Assembly: GCA_039796575.1 (NCBI GenBank)
Contig: JBDKJP010000047.1
Span: 1 to 7,178 of the forward strand
Length of the DNA stretch: 7,178 nt
Direction of reading: 5' to 3'
Source of the DNA: UBA668 sp039796575
GTDB lineage: Bacteria; Actinomycetota; Acidimicrobiia; Acidimicrobiales; Ilumatobacteraceae
A program made the position numbers and the translations under genes. Below, one piece after another: positions 1-5,702 of this stretch. Every line of letters begins with the position of its first letter. The first letter of the stretch is position 1. Below the pieces are notes generated by a model. The model worked only from the letters and a program-made list of their open reading frames with translations, did no database searches and was not told where the DNA came from.

Positions 1-444
1 GGCTCCATCGACGTGCGACTGCGCAGCGTCACGAACGTGGTGGTCGCCGTGGTCGGCTCGTTCACCGGGTCGGGCGCGCCGTCGTCGACCGCCGGTGCGT
101 TCGTGCCGATCGTCCCGTCCCGCGCGGTCGACACTCGATACGGCACGCCGTTCGCGCGGCTCGCCGCGGGTGGCGCCGGCACGGTGAACCCCGCCGCGGT
201 GCCCGACGACGCGCTCGGCGTGATGCAGAACGTGGCGATGGTGGCGGCGTCGGGCGCGGGCTCGTTGAAGGTGTACCCGTCGGGCCTCGCGCCGGCACCG
301 ACGGCCACCAACGTGCGCACCGTCGCGGCGGGCCAGACGCGCGGTGCCAGCGCGATCACGCGGCTCGGGAGCGGCGCGCTGCGCATCGACGCATCGGTCG
401 CCACCAACGTGCTGGTCGACATCACCGGCTACTTCACGTCCGGG
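1..444 (+). repeat. Tandem protein module (one full copy and the end of another)
   Basis: At protein level, the end of one module (bases 1-69) aligns with the end of the next (about 373-444). The shared positions are the initial Gly, the TNV core, the following Val, and the G-x-F-T ending. In the earlier copy the usual Asp and Tyr of VDxxGYF are replaced (VAVVGSF). The full copy starts near base 103. The copies are diverged in DNA, so this is an old domain duplication and not a recent nucleotide repeat. The number of further copies upstream is not visible. Confidence 0.6.
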
Positions 445-456
445 GTGCCGGCGTGA
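1..456 (+). CDS. C-terminal part of a repeat-module secreted/surface protein (5' end outside window)
   Basis: The reading frame is open from base 1 to the TGA at 454-456, giving 151 residues; the true start lies to the left of the window. One full module of about 114 residues (35-148) is visible. It opens with VPIVPSRAVDTR, has a mid-part with LKVYPSG and ATNVRTVAAGQT, and ends in TNVLVDITGYFTSG. Residues 1-23 are the end of a preceding module: TNVVVAVVGSFTG aligns without gaps to that ending. Modules of this pattern (xDTR ... LxVYPxG ... VDVxGYF) are known from large secreted actinobacterial proteins, often next to hydrolase or adhesion domains, and their exact function is unsettled. The chain stops a few residues after the module, with no membrane segment, sortase motif or charged tail, so any export or anchoring signal must be N-terminal. 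It is rich in Ala, Gly, Val and Thr and has no cysteine, which suits a beta-rich extracellular domain. The catalytic or binding partner domain cannot be known from this fragment. Confidence 0.8.
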   Translation, partial: GSIDVRLRSVTNVVVAVVGSFTGSGAPSSTAGAFVPIVPSRAVDTRYGTPFARLAAGGAGTVNPAAVPDDALGVMQNVAMVAASGAGSLKVYPSGLAPAPTATNVRTVAAGQTRGASAITRLGSGALRIDASVATNVLVDITGYFTSGVPA

Positions 457-482
457 CCGAGCACCGGGCGCGGGCAGGTGGG

Positions 483-488
483 TAGCCT
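483..488 (+). promoter_or_regulatory. Probable -10 box (TAGCCT) of a leaderless nadE promoter
   Basis: TAGCCT fits the actinobacterial -10 pattern TANNNT and ends 6 bases before the GTG at 495. At this distance transcription would begin at or next to the start codon, giving a leaderless mRNA. The TAG of the box is also an in-frame stop for nadE, so GTG 495 is the first usable start. There is no Shine-Dalgarno sequence in the 38-base gap. No convincing -35 hexamer is seen. The same hexamer precedes lysC and asd. Confidence 0.55.
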
Positions 489-494
489 GAGCGC

Positions 495-2210
495 GTGACA
501 CGCCTGCGCATCGCACTGGCCCAGATCAACCCGACGGTCGGCGACCTCGACGGCAACGTCGCGAAGATCTGCGCCGCCTACGACCGGGCCGAGGCCGAAG
601 GGTGCGACATCGTCGCGTTCCCCGAGCTCGCCATCACGGGCTACCCGCCGGAGGACCTCGTGCTCAAGCCGGGGTTCGTGGCCGACAACCTCGCCGCGCT
701 CGACAAGGTGGCTGCCCGCACCGGCCAGTGCGCCGCCGTGGTGGGATACGTGGCCGCCGACCGCGACCTCTACAACGCCGCAGCGGTGTGCGCCGGCGGC
801 GAGGTGCGCGGCACGTACCGCAAGCGGCTGCTGCCGAACTACGCCGTCTTCGACGAGGCCCGCTACTTCACGCCCGGCGACGACAGCGACCCGTACGAGC
901 TGTACGTCATCGGTGGCGTGAAGGTGGGCATCAGCATCTGCGAGGACGTGTGGAGCCCCACCGGACCGCTCGCCGAGCAGGCCGCCGGTGGCGCCGAGCT
1001 CAACATCAACATCAACGGCTCGCCGTTCCACGCCGGCAAGGCCGGTGCCCGTGAGCGCATGCTCGCGACGCGCGCCGCCGACGCCAGCTGCGCGCTGGCC
1101 TATGTGAACCAGGTGTGCGGCCAGGACGAGCTCGTGTTCGACGGCGGCAGCATGGTGTTCGACGCCGACGGCAACCTCGTCGCCCGCGCCTCGCTGTTCG
1201 AGGAGGAGTTCCTCGTCGCCGACGTGGTCATCGAGCCGGTGTACCGCAAGCGCCTGCTCGACCCGCGCGGTCGCCGCACCGAGGAGCCGATGCGGTTGGT
1301 CACCATCAGCGACCTGCCGGTGCCCCACGACGACGCAGTGCCGGTGCGCATGGCCGAGCCGCTCTCGCCCGACGCCGAGCTGTACGAAGCGCTCGTGCTG
1401 GGCACGCGCGACTACGTGCGCAAGAACGGTTTCACCGACGTGGTCATCGGCCTGTCGGGCGGCATCGACTCCACCATCGTCGCGTGCGTCGCGGTCGACG
1501 CGCTCGGTGCCGATCACGTGCACGGTGTGTCGATGCCGTCGCGCTACTCGAGCGACGGCTCGAAGAGCGACGCGTACGACCTGGCCGAACGGCTCGGCAT
1601 CGACTGCCGCACCGTCGCCATCGAACCCGGCTTCGCCGCCTACCTCGAGATGCTCGCGCCCTCGTTCGACGGTCGCCCGGCCGATCTCACCGAGGAGAAC
1701 CTGCAGAGCCGCATCCGCGGCACCACGCTGATGGCGCTGTCGAACAAGTTCGGCTGGATGGTGCTCACCACCGGCAACAAGAGCGAGATGGCCGTCGGCT
1801 ACTTCACCATCTACGGCGACAGCGTCGGCGGCTACGCGGTCATCAAGGACGTGCTGAAGACGCGGGTGTACGACCTGTGCCGCCACGTCAACGAGCGCGC
1901 CGGCCGCACCATCATCAACGAGAGCGTGCTCACCAAGCCGCCGTCGGCCGAGCTGCGGCCCGACCAGCGCGACGACCAGAGCCTGCCGCCGTACGAGGTG
2001 CTCGACCCCATCCTCGAGCTGTACGTGGAGGACGACCGCACCGCGGGCGAGATCATCGAGCTCGGCCACGACGCGGCCATCGTGCGGCGCATCACGCGGC
2101 TCGTCGACATCAACGAGTACAAGCGTCGCCAGTGCCCTCCTGGCGTGAAGGTGAGCACGAAGGCGTTCGGCAAGGACCGACGCCTGCCCATCACCAACGG
2201 CTACCGCTGA
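495..2210 (+). CDS. nadE: Glutamine-dependent NAD+ synthetase
   Basis: This cytosolic enzyme carries out the last step of NAD+ synthesis, the ATP-driven amidation of nicotinic acid adenine dinucleotide using ammonia released from glutamine. The 571-residue protein has two domains. The first, about 1-275, is a nitrilase-type glutaminase with a visible Glu-Lys-Cys triad: E44 in FPELAITGY, K110 in YRKRLLPNY and C149 in SICEDVW. The second, about 290-571, is the synthetase, with the ATP pyrophosphatase P-loop GLSGGIDS (319-326), the TTGNKSE motif (425-431) and the conserved end KVSTKAFGKDRRLPITNGYR. The length matches the roughly 550-580-residue bacterial two-domain form and is clearly shorter than the ~680-residue mycobacterial enzyme. 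The GTG start is fixed by an in-frame TAG 12 bases upstream and by conserved sequence directly after it (RIALAQINPTVGDL). The gene stands alone, convergent with the MFS gene 20 bases downstream. All key residues are intact. The assignment is secure. Confidence 0.97.
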   Translation: MTRLRIALAQINPTVGDLDGNVAKICAAYDRAEAEGCDIVAFPELAITGYPPEDLVLKPGFVADNLAALDKVAARTGQCAAVVGYVAADRDLYNAAAVCAGGEVRGTYRKRLLPNYAVFDEARYFTPGDDSDPYELYVIGGVKVGISICEDVWSPTGPLAEQAAGGAELNININGSPFHAGKAGARERMLATRAADASCALAYVNQVCGQDELVFDGGSMVFDADGNLVARASLFEEEFLVADVVIEPVYRKRLLDPRGRRTEEPMRLVTISDLPVPHDDAVPVRMAEPLSPDAELYEALVLGTRDYVRKNGFTDVVIGLSGGIDSTIVACVAVDALGADHVHGVSMPSRYSSDGSKSDAYDLAERLGIDCRTVAIEPGFAAYLEMLAPSFDGRPADLTEENLQSRIRGTTLMALSNKFGWMVLTTGNKSEMAVGYFTIYGDSVGGYAVIKDVLKTRVYDLCRHVNERAGRTIINESVLTKPPSAELRPDQRDDQSLPPYEVLDPILELYVEDDRTAGEIIELGHDAAIVRRITRLVDINEYKRRQCPPGVKVSTKAFGKDRRLPITNGYR

Positions 2211-2215
2211 CGACC

Positions 2216-2230
2216 TGCGGCAGCGCCGCG
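2216..2230. terminator. Short GC hairpin between convergent nadE and MFS genes
   Basis: GCGGC-AGC-GCCGC (2217-2229) is a perfect 5-bp stem with a 3-base loop, extendable by a T-G pair. It fills almost the whole 20-base gap between the two converging stop codons. There is no T-run on either side, so it is not a classical intrinsic terminator. Its location makes a bidirectional termination or 3'-end-protecting role plausible, but in GC-rich DNA such a stem could be chance. Confidence 0.3.
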
Positions 2231-3457
2231 TCAGCCGAGCTCGGCCCGACGCATCGAGTTGGCCCGCCACATCGCCAGCACCATGCCGGTCGCGAAGAAC
2301 GCGCAGATCGCCGCCGGCCAGCCCATGCCTCGGTCGACGTACAGGCGCGTGGCCACCACGCTCATCGTGGCGCGACCCAACGTGCCGGTGCCGAGGCTGA
2401 GGGCCAGGCCGCGAGCGGGTGAGCCGGGAACGGCTTCGGTGGCGAGCGGGATGGCGCTGACGATGGCGAACTCGAACGCGATGATCGCGATGAGCAGCAT
2501 CGGCAGTCCGATCCACAGGTGCTCGTGGGACAGCACCAGCAGCAGCGCGGCGGGCACCATCAGCCCGGCGCCGATGCCGGCCGCACGCTCCTTGCCCCAG
2601 CGGTCGGAGAACCGGGCGGCGGAGAGCGATGCGAACAACTCGCCGAACCCGAGGCAGAACACCACGACGCTGATGGCGGCGTCGGAGAAGTCGAAGCGGT
2701 CGGTGAGCCACCCGCTGAACGTGACGAACAACGTCTGGCTCGCGGCCATCAGGCAGAACGTGCCGGCGATCACCACCATGCCGCGACGGGTGATGCGGCC
2801 CTTCTCCGCACTGCGCCGCTCGGCGTGGCCCTGCCCCGCGGGGTCGTCGGGCACCGAACGGGCCACCCGTGCCGCGAGGGATACCACGGCGACGGCCCCC
2901 ACGGCGTAACCGACCCGCCAGTTCGTGAGCGCGGTGACGAGCCCCATTGCGGTGACACCGAGCAGCAGGCCCAGCGCCCACGACGTCTCGGTGAGGCCGA
3001 TCACGCGGCCGCGGCGAGCGAATGCCACGCGGTCCGACAACCAGGCCGCGAGGCCGAGGTCGAACATCACCTTGCTCTGCGCGATCACGACGAGCGCGAG
3101 CGAGAACATCGCCAGGTGCAGGCTCGACGCGGCCAGTGCCGTGCCGAGGCCCACGCCGAGCAGGCCCACCCACATCGCGGTGCGGCGGTGCAGGCGCTCG
3201 GTGATCGAACCGGTCAATGGCGAGAGCAGGCCCGAGAGCTCGCTGACGGCCACGGCGATGCCGATGCGGTCGAGCGACACGCCCTGGCCCGCCGCGATGG
3301 TGGCGAGGAACGCAGGGCCGAACCGGAAGCACGCGTTTGCCGCCGTGCGGGCGGCCGTGAGCCCCGTGATGTGCTGTCGGACCTCGACGGGGTACGAGTC
3401 GTCGAGGGCACGGTCCAGCACGTGTGACGACGCTAGCGGGGCGAATCCTCGGGGCAT
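2231..3457 (-). CDS. Major facilitator superfamily (MFS) transporter, substrate unknown
   Basis: This is a polytopic inner-membrane secondary transporter of 408 residues, the usual MFS length, with about 12 hydrophobic segments. The first six lie at about 33-58, 64-86, 93-112, 113-135, 152-178 and 180-197. A charged central loop (about 199-226, rich in Asp, Arg, Glu and Lys) separates them from the second six at about 227-250, 258-281, 292-311, 313-340, 348-371 and 377-397. MFS motif-A-like cytoplasmic loops are visible after TM2 (GSITERLHRR, 83-92) and after TM8 (ARFSDRWGKER, 281-291). WLSDRVAFARRGRVIGL (139-155) precedes TM5. No substrate can be named; drug efflux or sugar/metabolite transport are equally possible. 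ATG 3457 is the first possible start because a TGA lies directly upstream in frame. GTG 3421 (396 residues) is a serious alternative, because a TAGCGT box sits 8 bases before it, as at the leaderless genes nearby. The gene is divergent from lysC and convergent with nadE, so it is probably transcribed alone. Confidence 0.88.
   Translation of the reverse strand: MPRGFAPLASSHVLDRALDDSYPVEVRQHITGLTAARTAANACFRFGPAFLATIAAGQGVSLDRIGIAVAVSELSGLLSPLTGSITERLHRRTAMWVGLLGVGLGTALAASSLHLAMFSLALVVIAQSKVMFDLGLAAWLSDRVAFARRGRVIGLTETSWALGLLLGVTAMGLVTALTNWRVGYAVGAVAVVSLAARVARSVPDDPAGQGHAERRSAEKGRITRRGMVVIAGTFCLMAASQTLFVTFSGWLTDRFDFSDAAISVVVFCLGFGELFASLSAARFSDRWGKERAAGIGAGLMVPAALLLVLSHEHLWIGLPMLLIAIIAFEFAIVSAIPLATEAVPGSPARGLALSLGTGTLGRATMSVVATRLYVDRGMGWPAAICAFFATGMVLAMWRANSMRRAELG
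3430..3435 (-). promoter_or_regulatory. Possible -10 box (TAGCGT) for the MFS gene, favouring start GTG 3421
   Basis: Read on the minus strand, TAGCGT matches TANNNT and ends 8 bases before an in-frame GTG at 3421. That spacing matches the leaderless arrangement at nadE, lysC and asd. If it is real, the transporter begins 12 codons after the ATG at 3457, which has neither a Shine-Dalgarno nor a clear TANNNT box at the right distance. The box is part of a GCTAGC palindrome that recurs at the lysC promoter. Confidence 0.4.
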
Positions 3458-3474
3458 TCACTGCGCGTCGTCGC

Positions 3475-3480
3475 TAGCCT
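3475..3480 (+). promoter_or_regulatory. Probable -10 box (TAGCCT) of a leaderless lysC promoter
   Basis: TAGCCT ends 9 bases before GTG 3490. Its TAG is in frame with lysC and is a stop, so translation cannot begin further upstream. The gap to the start (TTCCCATCC on the + strand) has no purine-rich ribosome binding site. The box with its flank TAGCCTTT is identical to the sequence before asd, which suggests parallel expression of the two aspartate-pathway genes. A good -35 hexamer is not apparent. Confidence 0.55.
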
Positions 3481-3489
3481 TTCCCATCC

Positions 3490-4740
3490 GTGGCCCTGAT
3501 TGTGCAGAAGTACGGCGGTACGTCCGTCGCCGATCCCGACCGAATCCGCGCCGTCGCCGAGCACGTGGCGTTCACCAAGCGCCGCGGCGACGACGTCGTC
3601 GTGGTCGTGAGCGCGATGGGCAAGTCGACCGACAACCTGTTGAAGCTCGCCAACGACGTGTCGCGCACCCAGCCCGGTCGCGAGATGGACATGCTGCTCA
3701 CCACCGGCGAGCGCGTCAGCATGGCGCTGCTCTGCATGGCGTTGGCCGACGTCGGTGTCGACGCGATGAGCTTCACCGGCAGCCAGGTCGGCATCATCAC
3801 CGACACCGTGCACATGAAGGCCAAGATCCTCGAGGTCAAGGGCGACCGTGTGCGCGACGCGCTGAGCGCCGGCAAGGTGTGCGTGGTGGCCGGCTTCCAG
3901 GGCATCAGCACCGACAAGGAGATCACCACGCTCGGTCGCGGTGGCTCCGACACCACGGCCGTCGCGCTGGCCGCGGCGCTCGACGCCGACAGCTGCGAGA
4001 TCTACACCGACGTCACGGGCGTGTTCACCGCCGACCCGCGCATCGTGCCGCAGGCCCGCAAGCTCCAGCACGTCAACTTCGACGAGATGCTCGAGATGGC
4101 CGGCGCCGGCAGCAAGGTGCTCGCGCTGCGCAGTGTCGAGTTCGCCCGCAACCACAACGTTCCCCTCCACGTTCGCTCCAGCTTCACCTGGGAGCACGGC
4201 ACGTGGGTCACCTCACAGGAGCCCAGCATGGAAGACCCCATCATCTCCGGCGTCGTCACCGACATCTCCGAGGCCAAGGTCACCGTCGTGGCCGTGCCCG
4301 ACCGTCCCGGCATCTCGGCCGCGCTGTTCGAGCCGCTCGCCGGTGCGAACGTGAACGTCGACATGATCGTGCAGAACACGTCGCACGACGGCACCACCGA
4401 CATCTCGTTCACGATGCCGAAGGCCGACGTCGCCAACGCGTCGTCCATCGTCGAGCGGGTGGCCGCCGAGGTGGGCGCTCGTGGTGTCGAGCACGACGCC
4501 GAGATCGCCAAGATCAGCCTCGTCGGCGCCGGCATGAAGACCAGCCCCGGCATCGCCGCGAAGATGTTCCGCGTGCTCGCCGACGAGGGCATCAACATCC
4601 AGATGATCAGCACGTCGACCATCCGCATCAGCGTGGTCACGCCCGTCGCCGACCTCGAGCGTGCGTCGCGTGCGCTGCACACGGCGTTCGGCCTCGACTC
4701 CGGTCAGGCCTACTCGGCACCGCTGCCCGAGCGGAAGTGA
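3490..4740 (+). CDS. lysC: Aspartate kinase (aspartokinase), alpha subunit
   Basis: LysC phosphorylates L-aspartate with ATP to 4-phospho-L-aspartate, the committed first step toward lysine/diaminopimelate, threonine and methionine. The 416-residue protein has an amino-acid kinase domain (about 1-245) with KYGGTS (7-12), SAMGK (41-45), TTGERVS (71-77), GRGGSDTTAVAL (149-160) and YTDVTGVFTADPRIVP (172-187). Two ACT regulatory domains follow at about 262-335 and 342-405, including NTSHDGTTDISFT and VGAGMKTSPGIAAKMF. Length and layout match the ~421-residue actinobacterial enzyme of the Corynebacterium/Mycobacterium type, which is inhibited jointly by lysine and threonine. The ACT effector regions look intact, so feedback control is expected but not proven. 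The GTG start is forced by an in-frame TAG 15 bases upstream. The gene carries an internal start for a beta subunit at 4228. Its pathway partner asd lies 962 bases downstream, beyond a methyltransferase gene. Confidence 0.97.
   Translation: MALIVQKYGGTSVADPDRIRAVAEHVAFTKRRGDDVVVVVSAMGKSTDNLLKLANDVSRTQPGREMDMLLTTGERVSMALLCMALADVGVDAMSFTGSQVGIITDTVHMKAKILEVKGDRVRDALSAGKVCVVAGFQGISTDKEITTLGRGGSDTTAVALAAALDADSCEIYTDVTGVFTADPRIVPQARKLQHVNFDEMLEMAGAGSKVLALRSVEFARNHNVPLHVRSSFTWEHGTWVTSQEPSMEDPIISGVVTDISEAKVTVVAVPDRPGISAALFEPLAGANVNVDMIVQNTSHDGTTDISFTMPKADVANASSIVERVAAEVGARGVEHDAEIAKISLVGAGMKTSPGIAAKMFRVLADEGINIQMISTSTIRISVVTPVADLERASRALHTAFGLDSGQAYSAPLPERK
4217..4221 (+). promoter_or_regulatory. Internal ribosome binding site (AGGAG) within lysC
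   Basis: AGGAG is followed by 6 bases and then the in-frame ATG at 4228, an ideal Shine-Dalgarno spacing. It stands out because the visible gene starts in this window (nadE, lysC, the methyltransferase, asd and the MazG-like gene) have no recognisable Shine-Dalgarno. It lies exactly at the boundary between the kinase and ACT domains, which supports real use for a beta subunit. Confidence 0.65.
4228..4740 (+). CDS. Predicted aspartate kinase beta subunit from an in-frame internal start
   Basis: ATG 4228 is codon 247 of lysC and is in the same frame. Translation from it gives 170 residues beginning MEDPIISGVVTD and comprising only the two ACT domains, without the kinase domain. Corynebacterium glutamicum, mycobacteria and Bacillus subtilis are known to make a separate regulatory beta subunit from an internal start in the aspartokinase gene at an equivalent place, forming alpha2-beta2 enzymes that bind the feedback amino acids. 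Here the AGGAG-N6-ATG arrangement shows directly that the signal exists; that it is used in this organism is inferred from those relatives. A lone beta chain would have no catalytic activity. Confidence 0.7.
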   Translation: MEDPIISGVVTDISEAKVTVVAVPDRPGISAALFEPLAGANVNVDMIVQNTSHDGTTDISFTMPKADVANASSIVERVAAEVGARGVEHDAEIAKISLVGAGMKTSPGIAAKMFRVLADEGINIQMISTSTIRISVVTPVADLERASRALHTAFGLDSGQAYSAPLPERK

Positions 4741-4776
4741 CCGACGCCCGCCCGGCTGGCGTGAACGTGGCGTCGG
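4741..4776 (+). terminator. Inverted repeat directly after the lysC stop codon
   Basis: CCGACGCC (4741-4748) and GGCGTCGG (4769-4776) are perfect 8-bp inverted arms. Inside the loop a second small hairpin can form: CGCC (4749-4752) with GGCG (4758-4761). The structure starts one base after the lysC TGA and lies upstream of the methyltransferase. No T-run follows, so a Rho-independent terminator is not clear-cut. It may be an end-of-transcript structure, or may make the methyltransferase depend on its own promoter. Confidence 0.4.
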
Positions 4777-4783
4777 CGCCTGC

Positions 4784-4789
4784 CACACT
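4784..4789 (+). promoter_or_regulatory. Weak candidate -10 (CACACT) before the methyltransferase
   Basis: CACACT in the context GCCACACTGG differs from TANNNT at the first base and ends 9 bases before ATG 4799, the same spacing as TAGCCT before lysC. No ribosome binding site lies in between. It could be a leaderless start like those of the neighbours, but the match is imperfect, and the gene could equally be read from the lysC transcript. Confidence 0.28.
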
Positions 4790-4798
4790 GGTGCCGTC

Positions 4799-5623
4799 AT
4801 GACGCGCCGTCAACATGTGCCCTGGAAGGCCGCTGGAACCGCATCCGAGAACGAGCACTCCGCCGATGCGGTCGTGCGCGAGACCGGCTGGGTGTTCAAC
4901 AACGTCACCGGTGAGGAGCTCAGCCTCGCCGACTTCGTCGAGACCGGGAACCACGAGACCCTCGCCTACCTGCAGGCGTTCGGGCTCGACACTGCTTCGC
5001 TCGGCGAGCAGACCATGGTGGAGATCGGCAGCGGCATCGGCCGCATGACCGCCAGCTTCTCCGACATCTTCGGCAAGGTCGTGGCCTGCGACCTCGACGC
5101 CGCATTCCTCGAACGCTGCCGCGAGACCGTGGCGCAGTTCGGCCACCCGGAACGGCTGCAGACCTCGCACGTCACCGACGGTCGCACGCTCGGTCTCGCC
5201 GACGACAGCGCCGACCTGGTGTTCAGCTACATCACGTTGCAGCACTGCCACCACGACGACGCCATCGCGTTGGCGAAGGAAGCTGTCCGCGTTGCCCGCC
5301 CCGGTGGCCTGGTGATGCTCAACTTCCGCACCTGGGTGGCGCAGGACCTGGTGCTGTGGCCCGCCGGCAAGCTCACCCGCGCCACGTGGCACCTGCCCAG
5401 CGTGGGGCCGAAGATCGCGCAGATGCGGCTGCCCGCACGGCTCGGCTGGCAGGCGAACCGTCTGTCGCCCACCGAGGTGTGGCAGGCGGTCGGTCCGTCG
5501 CTCACCGATGCGGCCGTGTACCGCTCGCCGAAGCGCCGCCCGTTCGGTGTGGCCGGCACGCGTGACGACGTGTTCGACGGCGTGCACCGCAGCCACTGGT
5601 GGCTCGTCGCCACCGTGCGCTGA
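4799..5623 (+). CDS. Class I SAM-dependent methyltransferase, target unknown
   Basis: This is a 274-residue Rossmann-fold methyltransferase. Motif I, VEIGSGIGR (74-82), is the glycine-rich S-adenosylmethionine loop. An acidic residue at the end of the next strand (D98 or D100 in VVACDLD) would bind the ribose of SAM. SADLVFSYITLQH (137-149) is motif IV, and ARPGGLVMLNF (166-176) is the post-IV strand, as in the Methyltransf_11/25 type. An extra N-terminal stretch of about 70 residues and a C-terminal Trp/Arg-rich tail (…HRSHWWLVATVR) may shape the substrate pocket. No feature identifies the acceptor, which may be a small molecule, lipid, protein or other. No membrane segment or signal peptide is seen. 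ATG 4799 was chosen because conserved-looking sequence begins soon after it and the next in-frame start upstream lies deep within lysC. The gene sits between lysC and asd in the same direction but has no obvious role in the aspartate pathway. Confidence 0.87.
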   Translation: MTRRQHVPWKAAGTASENEHSADAVVRETGWVFNNVTGEELSLADFVETGNHETLAYLQAFGLDTASLGEQTMVEIGSGIGRMTASFSDIFGKVVACDLDAAFLERCRETVAQFGHPERLQTSHVTDGRTLGLADDSADLVFSYITLQHCHHDDAIALAKEAVRVARPGGLVMLNFRTWVAQDLVLWPAGKLTRATWHLPSVGPKIAQMRLPARLGWQANRLSPTEVWQAVGPSLTDAAVYRSPKRRPFGVAGTRDDVFDGVHRSHWWLVATVR

Positions 5624-5649
5624 AACGGCCGCGCCGCGCGCCACTGCCG

Positions 5650-5689
5650 ACGGACGGTTATTTCCGGCTTCTTCCGGGGTGGGGTCCGT
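5650..5689. repeat. Imperfect dyad around the asd promoter region
   Basis: ACGGAC (5650-5655) and GTCCGT (5684-5689) are 6-bp inverted arms, the right arm touching the TAGCCT box of asd at 5690. Between them CCGG occurs twice (CCGGCTTCTTCCGG, 5664-5677) and can form a small 4-bp hairpin. The arms could be half-sites of an operator that would cover the -35 to -10 region, but they are short and far apart. The left part of this 79-base gap (5624-5649) otherwise holds only a GC-rich run with a possible 4-bp CGCG hairpin after the methyltransferase stop. Confidence 0.22.
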
Positions 5690-5695
5690 TAGCCT
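5690..5695 (+). promoter_or_regulatory. Probable -10 box (TAGCCT) of a leaderless asd promoter
   Basis: TAGCCT ends 7 bases before ATG 5703, again the leaderless distance, and is followed by TTT exactly as before lysC. There is no Shine-Dalgarno in the 7-base gap (TTTCGGC). The open frame continues upstream into the methyltransferase gene, so this promoter signal and protein conservation (MRVGVVGATGQVG) decide the start. A -35 element is not obvious. Confidence 0.55.
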
Positions 5696-5702
5696 TTTCG
5701 GC

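Noticed and set aside
457..494. Intrinsic terminator between the surface-protein gene and nadE
   Set aside because: The 38-base gap is GC-rich but contains no stable inverted repeat followed by T residues. Only the nadE promoter-like box is supported.
1115..2422. Plus-strand open frame of 435 codons inside nadE
   Set aside because: It is a shifted frame of nadE with an Arg/Ala/His-rich translation, and nadE accounts fully for the DNA.
429..3461. Minus-strand open frame of 1010 codons spanning nadE and the MFS gene
   Set aside because: It is antisense to nadE and out of frame with the MFS gene, both of which have complete family motifs. Its translation is low-complexity (His, Arg, Val, Asp, Gly, Ala rich) with no recognisable domain. 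This is the stop-poor shadow frame expected in GC-rich DNA.
3458..3489. Lysine riboswitch or other leader control element for lysC
   Set aside because: The gap to the divergent gene is only 32-68 bases, and the -10 box lies 9 bases from the start, leaving no room for a riboswitch.
2925..4802. Plus-strand open frame of 625 codons across the MFS-lysC junction
   Set aside because: It is antisense to the MFS gene in its first part and in a shifted frame through lysC. The product is Arg/His-rich and featureless.
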